A program made the position numbers and the translations under genes. A stretch of 64,000 nucleotides of DNA from JBEISR01 sp044337705 (GTDB lineage Bacteria > Planctomycetota > Planctomycetia > Pirellulales > Pirellulaceae), in the NCBI GenBank assembly GCA_044337705.1, contig JBIINB010000008.1:4874-68873 (forward strand), given 5' to 3'. Below, in pieces: positions 26,917 to 35,664 of this stretch. The notes beneath the pieces are model-generated. The model was not told where the DNA came from, searched no databases, and saw only the letters and a list, made by a program, of their open reading frames with translations. Position 1 is the stretch's first letter, and the number at the start of each line of letters is the position of its first letter.

Positions 26917-28230
26917 TCACCGGAGCTTCTGAAGTCGGTAGCCTGGATGAGCCGCATCGAAGAGCTGAGGGAGCCACCGAGCCCCCAGGCCGCTGCGAGC
27001 TGGCAAGGGGAGATGCCCCTGGACAACCTGAATCGTCTGATCGATCAGAGAGGGATAAAGGGTTGCCAGGTGCGCTCTGACCGTCTCCTGAAGAGTGACG
27101 GCGGTGTGGCTGCCAGCGACCTGAAGACCAGCCAAGAGGGTCATCGGTCCGGTGCAGTCGTGCATCAGGACCGCGACGTTGTGGAGTTGTGCCAGGTCGG
27201 CGATTCTCCGCGATCCGCTGATACCGCCGGCCCATGTGGGATCGATCATGACGTAATCGGCCGCCTCGCCGGCCAGTACCTGCCGATAGGCATCCAGCGT
27301 TACCAGCATCTCGCTGACCGCAACCGGCACATCGATGCGTTGCCGAAAGGTCGACATGGTCTGGATCGAGTCGGGGCGAAGGATATCTTCAAGCCACAGT
27401 GGGCGGTAGTCGCGGATGCCATGAGCGATCTGGAGGGCAGCGGCCAGCGAGAAGAAGCCGTGGCCATCGAGCATCACGTCGATCTTGTCTCCTACCTCCG
27501 CGCGGATCGCTTCGAAGGGGGCCAGACCTTCCCGTAGATCGGCGGCCGATAGCAGGTGTCCGCCGCTCCGTCGATACACCGCATCGAACGACCACAGCTT
27601 CATGCCACGATAGCCCAGCGAGACCAGCTCCCTGGCCAGTTCAGCTGGCTGATGGATGCTGGACCAATTGTCTTCCAGCGGACCACTCTGCCCGGGATCG
27701 CCATGCCCAGGCCATCCTGAGGCGGCGGGCGTGGCGCGATTGGAACGACCGTAAAAGGGTCCACCACAACTGTTGTAGACGGCGATCGAATCGCGCACCG
27801 GGCCTCCCAGCAGTCGCCAGACCGGTTGATGAGCCAGTTGACCGGCGATATCCCAGAGCGCCAGGTCTACGGCCGACAGAGCCCGCAGTTCGGCCCCCGT
27901 CCCCGCAAACGCCGTCATCCGCTCGTAAAGGAAACGCCAGTGGCTTTCCACTGCTAGGGCGTCGGCCCCCAGGAGACGAGGTGCGAAGAAGTCGTGGATC
28001 ACCGCCGCCACGGCCGTCGGAATGTAATAACTCTCCCCGTGACCAATGACCGGTTGGCCATCGACCGTCCCGGCGTCGGTATGAATCCGCAGCGCCAGGA
28101 GTCCAGGCATCACATCGTGTGGCACCAGCGTTTCCAGCGCGACGATGCGTGGCCCATTCCGGTAGGCATGCTGCTGGGTCGGCCCCGAGGCGAGGGAAAT
28201 CCAGTCGCGGAAATTCTCTTGGTTTGCCAT
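26917..28230 (-). CDS. Enolase-superfamily sugar-acid dehydratase (MR/MLE type)
   Basis: A 437-residue member of the mandelate racemase/muconate lactonizing enzyme group. The N-terminal capping domain (about 1-150) precedes a barrel with the metal ligands in KIDVMLDGHGF, PLWLEDILRPD and PVAVSEMLVTL. The His-Asp dyad candidates are VMIDPTWAGGISG and VAVLMHDCTGP. A Lys on the second strand is visible in GYRGMKLWSFD. This is consistent with dehydration of a sugar acid; which acid cannot be read. It converges on uxuA with a 4-base gap, so the two may share end signals and antisense overlap, and they are likely part of one pathway. Confidence 0.8.
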   Translation of the reverse strand: MANQENFRDWISLASGPTQQHAYRNGPRIVALETLVPHDVMPGLLALRIHTDAGTVDGQPVIGHGESYYIPTAVAAVIHDFFAPRLLGADALAVESHWRFLYERMTAFAGTGAELRALSAVDLALWDIAGQLAHQPVWRLLGGPVRDSIAVYNSCGGPFYGRSNRATPAASGWPGHGDPGQSGPLEDNWSSIHQPAELARELVSLGYRGMKLWSFDAVYRRSGGHLLSAADLREGLAPFEAIRAEVGDKIDVMLDGHGFFSLAAALQIAHGIRDYRPLWLEDILRPDSIQTMSTFRQRIDVPVAVSEMLVTLDAYRQVLAGEAADYVMIDPTWAGGISGSRRIADLAQLHNVAVLMHDCTGPMTLLAGLQVAGSHTAVTLQETVRAHLATLYPSLIDQTIQVVQGHLPLPARSGLGARWLPQLFDAAHPGYRLQKLR

Positions 28231-28330
28231 GCGGATTGGTTCTCTCAGTCAGGATGCTCGATCGATCGACGAATACCCGTATCTTTCTCCGTAAATTCTA
28301 GCCGTCGCAAGCATCGGTTCGTCCGCCACC

Positions 28331-28374
28331 AAAAGAAAAACCTCCCGGCCAGCGAAAGTCCGCTGACCGAGAGG
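28331..28374 (-). terminator. Rho-independent terminator of the porin gene
   Basis: On the minus strand a 14-pair stem (28374-28361 against 28354-28341, two G-T wobbles, 6-base loop) is followed by TTTTTCTTTT. It lies 31 bases beyond the porin stop codon and is one of the clearest terminators in the window. Confidence 0.88.
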
Positions 28375-28404
28375 CGAGAAGCGTTTTGTTGCTTGGGTAG
28401 ACGA

Positions 28405-29724
28405 CTAGAACGTGAAGATCATGTCGGTACCGAAGGTCATTTCGCTGGTGCCGCCGTTGTCGTTGGCACCAATGGCTTCCTTATCCCAAACCTGACGGAT
28501 TTCCGGTCGGAACAACAGGTTCGAGGTCGCTCGGTAATTGAAACCGAAGGTCTGGTTGTAAAGATCGGCGTTGCGAATGCCATTGACTTCCTGCGACACA
28601 TTGAACCATTCCGATCGGGATCCCACCGACCAACGGTCGTTGAGCTTGTAGATCAGGTAGTGGATCGTACCGAAAGTGTTGCGGACTCCAACGTCAGCAG
28701 CATCATTGGTGTGCATCCAGTCGGCCTGCCCGATGTAGGTCAGTCGATCGGTCAGGTTGTTGGTCAGAAGGACGCTGTGGATCGTTCCACGCTCCCCGCC
28801 CAACCAGGTATTCTCACCGAAGCGGCCGAGGGCAGTCGCATACAGCAGGCTGGTGCTGTCGCTGATCTGTCGCTTGAAACCACCCAGATAGGCATCGCCG
28901 TTGTCTTCGAAGCCGGAGTCCCATCCCATGACGTAGCCGTTGTAGAGCGTGGTCTGGTCGTCGACGGTGGTCGTCGCCAACGCCCCAGTGTGCGTAAATG
29001 GCTCGGCATTGTAGAAGGTGAACTGACGGCTGTAGAAGAAGTTACCGGTCGCAGCGACCACTTCGTTGCCGATGATGGTGAAGAAATGACCGACCTTCAC
29101 CGCAGTCGATCCCATCGCCACTTCGCCATACAGCTGAGGGATGGCATGGCCATAGGCACCGCCGTTATCCCAGCTGTTGTCCCAGTGGTTGTTGGGAATC
29201 CCGAAGGACTGGGTGTCAGGGGCATCGGTACCATAGAGGTAATCGATGCGCCCGCCCAAACCCAGACCGTTGCTGCCGTCGGCAACCTTCTCCGCATAGA
29301 ACCACTGCTGCTGCAACTGGATGCGGTTCTTGTACGTATTGAACGTTCCGAAGGTATTGTTGGTGTGGTAGCCGATATTAGACCAGCCACCAATATTCAG
29401 GCCCAGAGCATTGTCTGCCGGGACCAATCGCCATGGCTCACCCAGGCTGCCCCCCAGGCAACCACCGGCCATTGAGTCGCAGGCTGAAGCATCGCAGCTC
29501 CCTGCCCCCGCCCCCTGGCCGTGATCGCATCCATCAGCGCAGCTGCTGGCGTAGGAAGTGGTCGCCACTCCCGTAGCAACATCACTGGGAGATACCGCCC
29601 CAACCTGGTATTCCACCTGTCGAATCTGCCGCTTGTAGACGGCTTCGCTTTGCTGAGCCTCGCTGCTCGACGCAAAGCAACTGGCCGCTAACATCGCGGC
29701 GAAAGCCAATCGCATCCTACGCAT
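28405..29724 (-). CDS. OmpL-like beta-barrel porin (BBP2 family)
   Basis: A 439-residue outer-membrane protein. The signal peptide (MRRMRLAFAAMLAASCFASSSEA) is followed by a region with four Cys residues (CADGCDHGQGAGAGSCDASACDS) and a linker. The rest is a typical barrel of alternating strands with aromatic girdles, for example FGTFNTYKNRIQLQQQWFY, VGHFFTIIGNEVVAATGNFFY and the terminal EMTFGTDMIFTF ending in Phe. It resembles the planctomycete BBP2/OmpL-like porins. Start ATG 29724 has AGGAG eleven bases upstream. The strong terminator after it and the absence of adjacent minus-strand genes suggest a highly expressed monocistronic gene. Confidence 0.85.
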   Translation of the reverse strand: MRRMRLAFAAMLAASCFASSSEAQQSEAVYKRQIRQVEYQVGAVSPSDVATGVATTSYASSCADGCDHGQGAGAGSCDASACDSMAGGCLGGSLGEPWRLVPADNALGLNIGGWSNIGYHTNNTFGTFNTYKNRIQLQQQWFYAEKVADGSNGLGLGGRIDYLYGTDAPDTQSFGIPNNHWDNSWDNGGAYGHAIPQLYGEVAMGSTAVKVGHFFTIIGNEVVAATGNFFYSRQFTFYNAEPFTHTGALATTTVDDQTTLYNGYVMGWDSGFEDNGDAYLGGFKRQISDSTSLLYATALGRFGENTWLGGERGTIHSVLLTNNLTDRLTYIGQADWMHTNDAADVGVRNTFGTIHYLIYKLNDRWSVGSRSEWFNVSQEVNGIRNADLYNQTFGFNYRATSNLLFRPEIRQVWDKEAIGANDNGGTSEMTFGTDMIFTF

Positions 29725-30341
29725 TTGTTCTGGAACTCCTATCCTGAACCGATGAAAACGCAAGTAATGGTCGACCCCTCCGAAGAAGTCACCACCCGTT
29801 GCGTTCATGCCGCTTCTGATAGACGAGCCAGAGCCGCACTCACCGGACCATCCATCCATGAACGCCAGTCGATTCAGTGATCGACTCGATGCGAATCGCA
29901 AAAACACTGCAATGCTCTCGGCCGTTACAGCTTAACGGAACCGATAGGCTATCGAATTGCTAGCAATCGGCTTGCGGCGACTGGTCCCTCGGCGGTGGGA
30001 ATCCTCTTGTTGCGGGGAATCGAGTCGACCCATCTTGTAGCTGAGGGGCAGCGACCGAAGGGCCCAAAGTCGGCTACCCCTGCCCATCGAGTGCGTGAGA
30101 CCAGCAGGCAGCCACACCTGCGTCGTCCCCGCACCACTTTCCCGAACTTTCTTGCTCCCTTCCCTGCGAGAAGCTTTCATGACCCACGCACAGAGGGCAT
30201 TGCCATCGATTGGCTTCCACCTGGGCGAAACGGCCGGGGCCTCCATCACCGTTGCGAAAAACGGGAAACCGATTACAACTCCAGAGGGCGGCTTAGAGGC
30301 AGTCGATGCGACTGTGTTGCGGTGGCGCAGGGAGAAGAAGG
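29725..30341. promoter_or_regulatory. Divergent region between porin and GlmU-family gene
   Basis: About 617 bases hold the upstream regions of two divergent genes. Only one questionable coding signal is seen: a short plus-strand reading from ATG 30179 (GFHLGETAGASITVAKNGK) which would overlap the following gene. I could not identify a promoter with confidence. Confidence 0.35.
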
Positions 30342-31583
30342 ATGTCTGTGATCGTCATAGAAGACCCTGGTGTCGAACTGCTGACGCCAGTGACTACCGC
30401 GCGTCTGGCCGCCACCATCAGTTGTGGCAGCCTGCGTTTGATCGACTGGCTAGAACAGCTGTCGGTACCCTGCTATGGAATCAGCCGCCCCTATCTGGAG
30501 GCCATTCAGGCAAGCGACTTCCCGACACTTCGCTCGATGCATCTAGCCGACCCAGACTCTCGCCCCCAGCTGATCGTCTCGGCTCGATTGGTTCCATCGA
30601 GAAGCAACTGGCAACTGCTTGCTGACGCGATGGCCCGTCACCGCCCAGATCACCCACCCATTTGGTTTCAGGACCGAGGCGAGGTGGTCGCTGTCGTGGC
30701 GCCGAAGGAAACGTTTGGCGAGGTTCAACGCACCGGCCGTCGCTTCTTTCAGACCCTTCTCAGTCACCTGCACAGCGCGAGGGATACGCAGCATCTGGAG
30801 GCATTTTCCTGGCCGCATGAGGTGGTCTTGCAGCACATGCAGATCCTTCAGGAGAACCTCCAGTGGCGCATCGAGCTAGGAACGTATCAGCAGCTGAAAG
30901 ATGGCGTCTTCGTCGCGCAAGGCGTGCACCTTCCCGAAGCTTGCACCATCGATGTGGCAACCGGACCGGTGATCCTGGAGGAACTGGTTCAGGTAGGTCC
31001 CTACAGTCTATTGCGAGGTCCGCTGCACCTAGGTCGCAAGTGCCGTGTGCTGGAACATGCTTCATTGAAGGATGGTGTCGCAGCGGGCCATACGACGAAA
31101 ATCGGAGGCGAAGTTGAAGCCTCGATCATCGAACCATACACCAACAAACAGCATCATGGATTTCTGGGGCATTCCTATGTCGGTAGCTGGGTCAACCTGG
31201 GCGCCGGCACCTGCACCAGCGACCTGAAGAACACCTATGGCCTGATTTCAGTCGACTATCCCGCAGAAAAAGTCGCCACCGGGATGCAGTTCCTCGGCTG
31301 CATGATCGGCGACTACAGCAAGTCGGCCATCAACACCAGCATCTTCACTGGCAAATGGGTTGGCGTCTGCAGCGCGCTATATGGCTTTGTCACCACGAAC
31401 GTGCCCAGCTTTACCAATTACGCCAAGCTATTTGGACAGGTCGCCACACTCCCCGCCTCGGTGATGATAGCCACCCAAGCCCGCATGTTCGCTCGCCGAC
31501 ATGTCCCACAGCGACCGTGCGATATCGCCTTGATCGAGTCGATTTATGAGGTGACACGGGAGGAGCGAGTTGTGGTGGAGTGA
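30342..31583 (+). CDS. GlmU-family bifunctional nucleotidyl/acetyltransferase-like protein
   Basis: A 413-residue protein of the alternative GlmU type found in Bacteroidetes and Planctomycetes, expected to make UDP-N-acetylglucosamine. The N-terminal nucleotidyltransferase-like part (residues 1-170) is divergent from E. coli GlmU and lacks the LAAGxGTRM signature. From about residue 190 a left-handed beta-helix is clear: VDVATGPVILEELVQVGPYSLLRG-like hexapeptides, then KIGGEVEASIIEPYTNKQHHGFLGHSYVG and NLGAGTCTSDLKNTYG, matching the acyltransferase domain. ATG 30342 follows GGAGAAGAAG. glmS lies 349 bases downstream; together they supply activated amino sugars for wall and surface polysaccharides. 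Confidence 0.85.
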   Translation: MSVIVIEDPGVELLTPVTTARLAATISCGSLRLIDWLEQLSVPCYGISRPYLEAIQASDFPTLRSMHLADPDSRPQLIVSARLVPSRSNWQLLADAMARHRPDHPPIWFQDRGEVVAVVAPKETFGEVQRTGRRFFQTLLSHLHSARDTQHLEAFSWPHEVVLQHMQILQENLQWRIELGTYQQLKDGVFVAQGVHLPEACTIDVATGPVILEELVQVGPYSLLRGPLHLGRKCRVLEHASLKDGVAAGHTTKIGGEVEASIIEPYTNKQHHGFLGHSYVGSWVNLGAGTCTSDLKNTYGLISVDYPAEKVATGMQFLGCMIGDYSKSAINTSIFTGKWVGVCSALYGFVTTNVPSFTNYAKLFGQVATLPASVMIATQARMFARRHVPQRPCDIALIESIYEVTREERVVVE

Positions 31584-31932
31584 CCCGTGGAGTGACCGGA
31601 TTCCCTCCGGGACAGCGGTAGTTCGATGGAAGGAAGCCCAGGCATATCCAGGGAAATTTCGATGAAATTCTGATTTCGCTTCTTTTGTAGCGCTGCCTTC
31701 AAGGGTGCAATCGAAACCCTTGATCACCTAGATTGGGGCTTCTCCGCTCCCACTCCCGCACAGCAGGGCGATGATCCCCCCGTTCCGAAGGAGTTGCTCG
31801 CTCCCCAGGGCGGTTTGAAAGATCCAGTCGGGGCGAGTACCGTCAGGACTCTCCCGTCCTACTCTTCTCTTTGCTGGAAATGGCGACTATTCCGAGCTGC
31901 CGGAAAATGCGTCGATCGATTGGAGGCATGCG
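31584..31932 (+). promoter_or_regulatory. Leader between GlmU-family gene and glmS
   Basis: The 349-base gap contains no convincing protein gene. I looked specifically for a glmS ribozyme core and did not see one, so glmS regulation is not explained. The repeated GTGGAGTGACC element begins in this gap (31587-31599). Confidence 0.4.
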
Positions 31933-33801
31933 ATGTGTGGTATTGTCGGCTACATCGGAAGCCGTTCGGCCGTCCCCTTTCTTCTGGAGGGATTGAGAAG
32001 ACTGGAATATCGAGGCTATGACAGCTCGGGGGTGGCGATACTCTCTCCAGATGGCAAGCTGGAACGCGTTCGATCGGTGGGGCGAATCGAGCAGTTGGCT
32101 CGCGTCGTTGCCCAGGGGGATCTGGAGGGAGGCCTTGGGATTGGCCACACGCGCTGGGCTACCCACGGTCCAGCCACTCGTGAAAATGCCCATCCCCATT
32201 TCGGTGGCGACGGCTCGGTAGCTGTGGTCCACAACGGAGTCATCGAAAACTATCAGGAACTACGAGACGCGCTGGAGTCGCGTGGCTTTCGATTTGACTC
32301 CCAGACCGATACCGAAGTGATCGCGCATCTGATCGCCTTTGCATTGCAGTCGGACGAGCAGTTTGGGGACCCCTTGACGGCTTCGCCAACCGCGTACGCA
32401 CGTCTGCTGCAAGGGGTTTTGGAGCAGTTGCGGGGGACCTATGGACTGGCGGTGCTGTTCAAAGATCGCCCCGATTTCCTCCTGGCCGCGCGCCTAGGCA
32501 GCCCACTGGTCATTGGACTGGGGCGTGGTGAACTGTTTCTTTCCAGCGACACGGCGCCGCTGGCGGGGCAGACCGACCGCATCATCACACTGGTCGATCA
32601 TCAGATCGCCATCATTACGGCTCGATCCATCCAGGTGATCCATCGCGATCACGGGACGATCTCCCCCAGCATCCAGAGTCTGGATGGGGTGGAACTGGAG
32701 CAGGGTCTGGATGGCTACCCGAATTTCATGCTCAAAGAAATCTATCAGCAGCCCGAAGCGATCCGCAACGCGCTACGAGGCCGCCTCGACCGAACCCATG
32801 CCACCAGCGTGCTTGGTGGACTCAATCTGACGCCGACGCAGCTCCGTCATGTCGACCGCCTGATTCTCACCGGGTGCGGCACCAGTTGGCATGCCGCGCT
32901 GATCGGCGAATACATGATCGAGGAGCTGGCGAGGCTTCCGGTGGAAGTGGAATACGCAAGCGAACTGCGGTATCGCAATCCACCGGTCGATCGACAAACG
33001 GTCGTCTTCGGAATCAGCCAGAGCGGGGAGACGGCCGATACCCTTGCTGCGATTCGTGAATTGAAGCGAAAAGGCCACCCTTCCCTGGCGATCTGCAATC
33101 ACGTCGGTAGCAGCATCTCGCGAGAAGCCGACGGTGGGGTCTACCTTCATGCTGGCCCCGAGATTGGCGTTGCATCCACCAAGGCCTTTACCTCCCAGGT
33201 AGTGATCCTGGCGTTGCTTGGCCTGCATTTCGGACGGATGCGTCACCTGAGTTTTGAGCAGGGCATGGAGTGGATCGAAGCGCTGGAACGATTGCCGGAA
33301 GCTGTGCAGGAGGCGCTGGATACCCGCGACCAGGTGTTTCAGATTGCTGAGGAATTTCAGGACGCAAGCACTATTCTTTATCTGGGAAGACATTGCCTGT
33401 TCCCCACCGCTCTCGAAGGGGCGCTCAAGCTCAAGGAGATCAGCTACCTCCATGCCGAAGGCTATCCTGCAGCCGAAATGAAGCATGGCCCCATCGCTCT
33501 GGTGGAACCAAGCGTCCCTTCTGTCTTTCTCCTCTCCAAGGGGCCTGTCTACGACAAGGTGATGAGCAACCTTCAGGAGGTCAAGGCACGGGGTGGTCCG
33601 GTGATCGCGATCACCGATTTTGTCGATCGCCAACTGGAACAGCTTGCTGACCGCATCATCCCGATCCCATCGATCCACCCACTTCTCCAGCCGATCGTCA
33701 CCGTCATCCCGTTGCAGTTGCTGGCCTACCAAATCGCCATGCTCCGCGGGTGCGATGTCGACAAACCACGCAACCTGGCTAAGAGCGTCACGGTGGAGTG
33801 A
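31933..33801 (+). CDS. glmS: Glutamine-fructose-6-phosphate aminotransferase (isomerizing)
   Basis: GlmS makes glucosamine 6-phosphate from fructose 6-phosphate and glutamine, the first committed step toward UDP-GlcNAc. The 622 residues start with the catalytic Cys2 of the glutaminase domain (MCGIVGYIGSRS), followed by GLRRLEYRGYDSSGVA and IGHTRWATHGPA. Two SIS domains follow: LTGCGTSWHAALIGEYM, ISQSGETADTLAAIRE, ASTKAFTSQV and YLHAEGYPAAEMKHGPIAL. The end is PRNLAKSVTVE, the family tail. The gene follows the GlmU-family gene on the same strand, which makes pathway sense. Confidence 0.96.
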   Translation: MCGIVGYIGSRSAVPFLLEGLRRLEYRGYDSSGVAILSPDGKLERVRSVGRIEQLARVVAQGDLEGGLGIGHTRWATHGPATRENAHPHFGGDGSVAVVHNGVIENYQELRDALESRGFRFDSQTDTEVIAHLIAFALQSDEQFGDPLTASPTAYARLLQGVLEQLRGTYGLAVLFKDRPDFLLAARLGSPLVIGLGRGELFLSSDTAPLAGQTDRIITLVDHQIAIITARSIQVIHRDHGTISPSIQSLDGVELEQGLDGYPNFMLKEIYQQPEAIRNALRGRLDRTHATSVLGGLNLTPTQLRHVDRLILTGCGTSWHAALIGEYMIEELARLPVEVEYASELRYRNPPVDRQTVVFGISQSGETADTLAAIRELKRKGHPSLAICNHVGSSISREADGGVYLHAGPEIGVASTKAFTSQVVILALLGLHFGRMRHLSFEQGMEWIEALERLPEAVQEALDTRDQVFQIAEEFQDASTILYLGRHCLFPTALEGALKLKEISYLHAEGYPAAEMKHGPIALVEPSVPSVFLLSKGPVYDKVMSNLQEVKARGGPVIAITDFVDRQLEQLADRIIPIPSIHPLLQPIVTVIPLQLLAYQIAMLRGCDVDKPRNLAKSVTVE

Positions 33802-33847
33802 CCGGTTGCCTGCAGAAAATGCTCTGTTTTAAAGAGGAATTAAAACC

Positions 33848-34060
33848 ATGCTGGATCGGATGATCAGTCAAGATACATGCAAGGCGCTTCGCAGCGCCCT
33901 GGGAGAACAGGCGGCTCTGGAAATTCAGCAGGCATTCTCCTTGTTGCTTGCCGAGGTCGAATCGCTGCGACGCAACAAGGTTTCGGTGACGCGAATCGTT
34001 CCCTCGGCCGATCTTGCAGACGAAACGCTCATCGTCACAGCGGGTGATTGCCTCGATTGA
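33848..34060 (+). CDS. Small unknown protein downstream of glmS
   Basis: A 70-residue protein I do not recognise: MLDRMISQDTCKALRSALGE, a central helix (EQAALEIQQAFSLLLAEVESLRRN) and a beta-like tail (VTRIVPSADLADETLIVTAG). Support for translation comes from AGAGGA nine bases before the ATG and the strong plus-strand terminator that follows. No signal peptide or membrane segment is seen. It could be a short helical regulator, but nothing in the sequence shows a role. Confidence 0.6.
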   Translation: MLDRMISQDTCKALRSALGEQAALEIQQAFSLLLAEVESLRRNKVSVTRIVPSADLADETLIVTAGDCLD

Positions 34061-34195
34061 CCGAGTGCCGGCCCGGCAAGCAAACCCATCTCTTTCCAGG
34101 AATGCAAATAGTCGTCCATCTCGAGAAACGATGGATGGGGCCGGATCGAGCGACCGGCAGACCTCAGGAAAGATTTTTTCCGGAAAGGCCACTCG

Positions 34196-34235
34196 CGTCC
34201 GGCCGGCCGAGGAAACGACCGACCAGACGTTTTTT
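34196..34235 (+). terminator. Rho-independent terminator after glmS and the 70-residue gene
   Basis: A 14-pair GC-rich stem (34196-34209 with 34216-34229, three G-T wobbles, loop AGGAAA) is followed by TTTTTT at 34230-34235. It ends plus-strand transcription before the convergent gap gene (stop at 34249). Confidence 0.85.
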
Positions 34236-34248
34236 GTGGCGATCGAGA

Positions 34249-35283
34249 TCAGAGGAACTTGGCCAGCCGAGCGCACAGGTCGGCGGTGCGGCAGCTGTAG
34301 CCCCATTCGTTATCGTACCAGCTGACGATCTTGGCCAGCTTCCCCTTGTCGCCGAGAACCTGGGTGAAGTCGGCAGCGAAGATCGAGCTATGAGAATCGT
34401 CGATGATATCGCTGCTGACAATCGGATCTTCGGTGTAGCTGAGGATACCCTTCATCTTGCCCTCGGCAGCTGCCCGCACCGCTTCATTGATTTCCTTGGC
34501 GGTGGTTTCGCGGCTGAGATTGGCGGTCAGGTCGACCACGCTGCCAGTAGCCACCGGCACGCGGAGGGCGATCCCTGTCAGCTTCCCTTTCAGCTCCGGA
34601 ATCACCAGACCGACTGCCGAAGCGGCACCGGTGGTAGTTGGGATGATGTTGACCGCTGCCGCACGGGCCCGGTAAGGATCCTTGTGAGGCAGATCCTGGA
34701 CGTTCTGATCGTTGGTGTAGGCATGGACCGTGGTCATCAGACCACTTTCGATCCCGAAGGTGTCATGCAGCACCTTGGCTACCGGCGCCAGGCAGTTGGT
34801 GGTGCAACTGGCGTTGGAGATGCAGAGGTGGTTAGCCGATAGTTTGTCGTCGTTGACCCCCAGCACCACCGTCAGGTCAGCACCATCCTTGGCCGGAGCG
34901 CTCAAGACGACTCGCTTGGCACCCGCCTGGAGGTGGGTGTCGTAGCCCGCTTTTCCGTTGGCTGCTCGTCCGACGAAAATCCCGGTGCTCTCGATCACCA
35001 CATCGACCTTTTCCTTGCCCCAGGGCAAGTTGGCCGGATCCCGCTCGGACAACGCCAGGATCTTCTTTCCGTTGACCGTCAGGTGGGTGTCGTCGGCGGT
35101 CACGGTTCCGTCGTAGCGACCGTGAACGCTGTCGTACTTCAGGAGCGTAGCGAGCATTTGGTTGTCGGTCAGATCGTTGATCGCGACCACTTCAAACTCG
35201 TTGGACCGCTTCATCAGATTGCGAAAGGTAAGTCGACCAATACGACCGAATCCATTGATGGCGACGCGAATAGCCACGGGCAT
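34249..35283 (-). CDS. gap: Glyceraldehyde-3-phosphate dehydrogenase, type I
   Basis: This glycolytic enzyme converts glyceraldehyde 3-phosphate to 1,3-bisphosphoglycerate with NAD(P). The 344 residues show the dinucleotide motif INGFGRIGRL (residues 9-18), the catalytic segment SNASCTTNCLAP with Cys160 and the usual C-terminal SWYDNEWGYSCR. Length and spacing are normal. A short N-terminal extension (MPVAIR) precedes the strand. It is convergent with the glmS transcript, from which it is separated by the terminator at 34196-34235, and divergent from fhcA. Confidence 0.95.
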   Translation of the reverse strand: MPVAIRVAINGFGRIGRLTFRNLMKRSNEFEVVAINDLTDNQMLATLLKYDSVHGRYDGTVTADDTHLTVNGKKILALSERDPANLPWGKEKVDVVIESTGIFVGRAANGKAGYDTHLQAGAKRVVLSAPAKDGADLTVVLGVNDDKLSANHLCISNASCTTNCLAPVAKVLHDTFGIESGLMTTVHAYTNDQNVQDLPHKDPYRARAAAVNIIPTTTGAASAVGLVIPELKGKLTGIALRVPVATGSVVDLTANLSRETTAKEINEAVRAAAEGKMKGILSYTEDPIVSSDIIDDSHSSIFAADFTQVLGDKGKLAKIVSWYDNEWGYSCRTADLCARLAKFL

Positions 35284-35664
35284 TGTTCCTCATACGAGAC
35301 ATTTTTTCGGGGCGAAACGAACAATCCAGGTGCAATCAATCGTAACCATCTTCCGATAATCGCTCAACGCCACCCCCATCCCCCACCCGACACCCACCTA
35401 GTCAGGCAGTTCGACGCCGACCATCCTCCCAGGTACGCCAGCCGTTCTCGCTCTGGCATTCACAGAAGGCTTCAGGAGCGACGGGTTCCGTTGGGATCGC
35501 TATGGTCGCCAGCCCCGCGATCCTTTAGGGTAAAGCGTGGCTTGGAAAGCGAAAAGGCAGGTCGAAGACCCAGGGCCAGAGAAACCCCCAGATGGGATGA
35601 AGATCGTTTCCAGAGAGATTCTGGGATGGGAATCTTGGGATAGGGGAAGTTGAGGGAGAAGGGC
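35284..35664. promoter_or_regulatory. Divergent region between gap and fhcA
   Basis: The 381-base gap has no supported gene. It must hold promoters for gap (minus) and fhcADC (plus). GGGAGAAGGGC immediately before the ATG at 35665 is the likely ribosome binding site of fhcA. Confidence 0.4.

Noticed and set aside
27994..29475. 493-codon plus-strand open frame antisense to the porin and enolase-superfamily genes
   Set aside because: No domain; antisense to genes with clear family features and a terminator.
31584..31932. glmS ribozyme
   Set aside because: The region upstream of glmS was read for the conserved catalytic core and pseudoknot sequence and nothing matching was seen.
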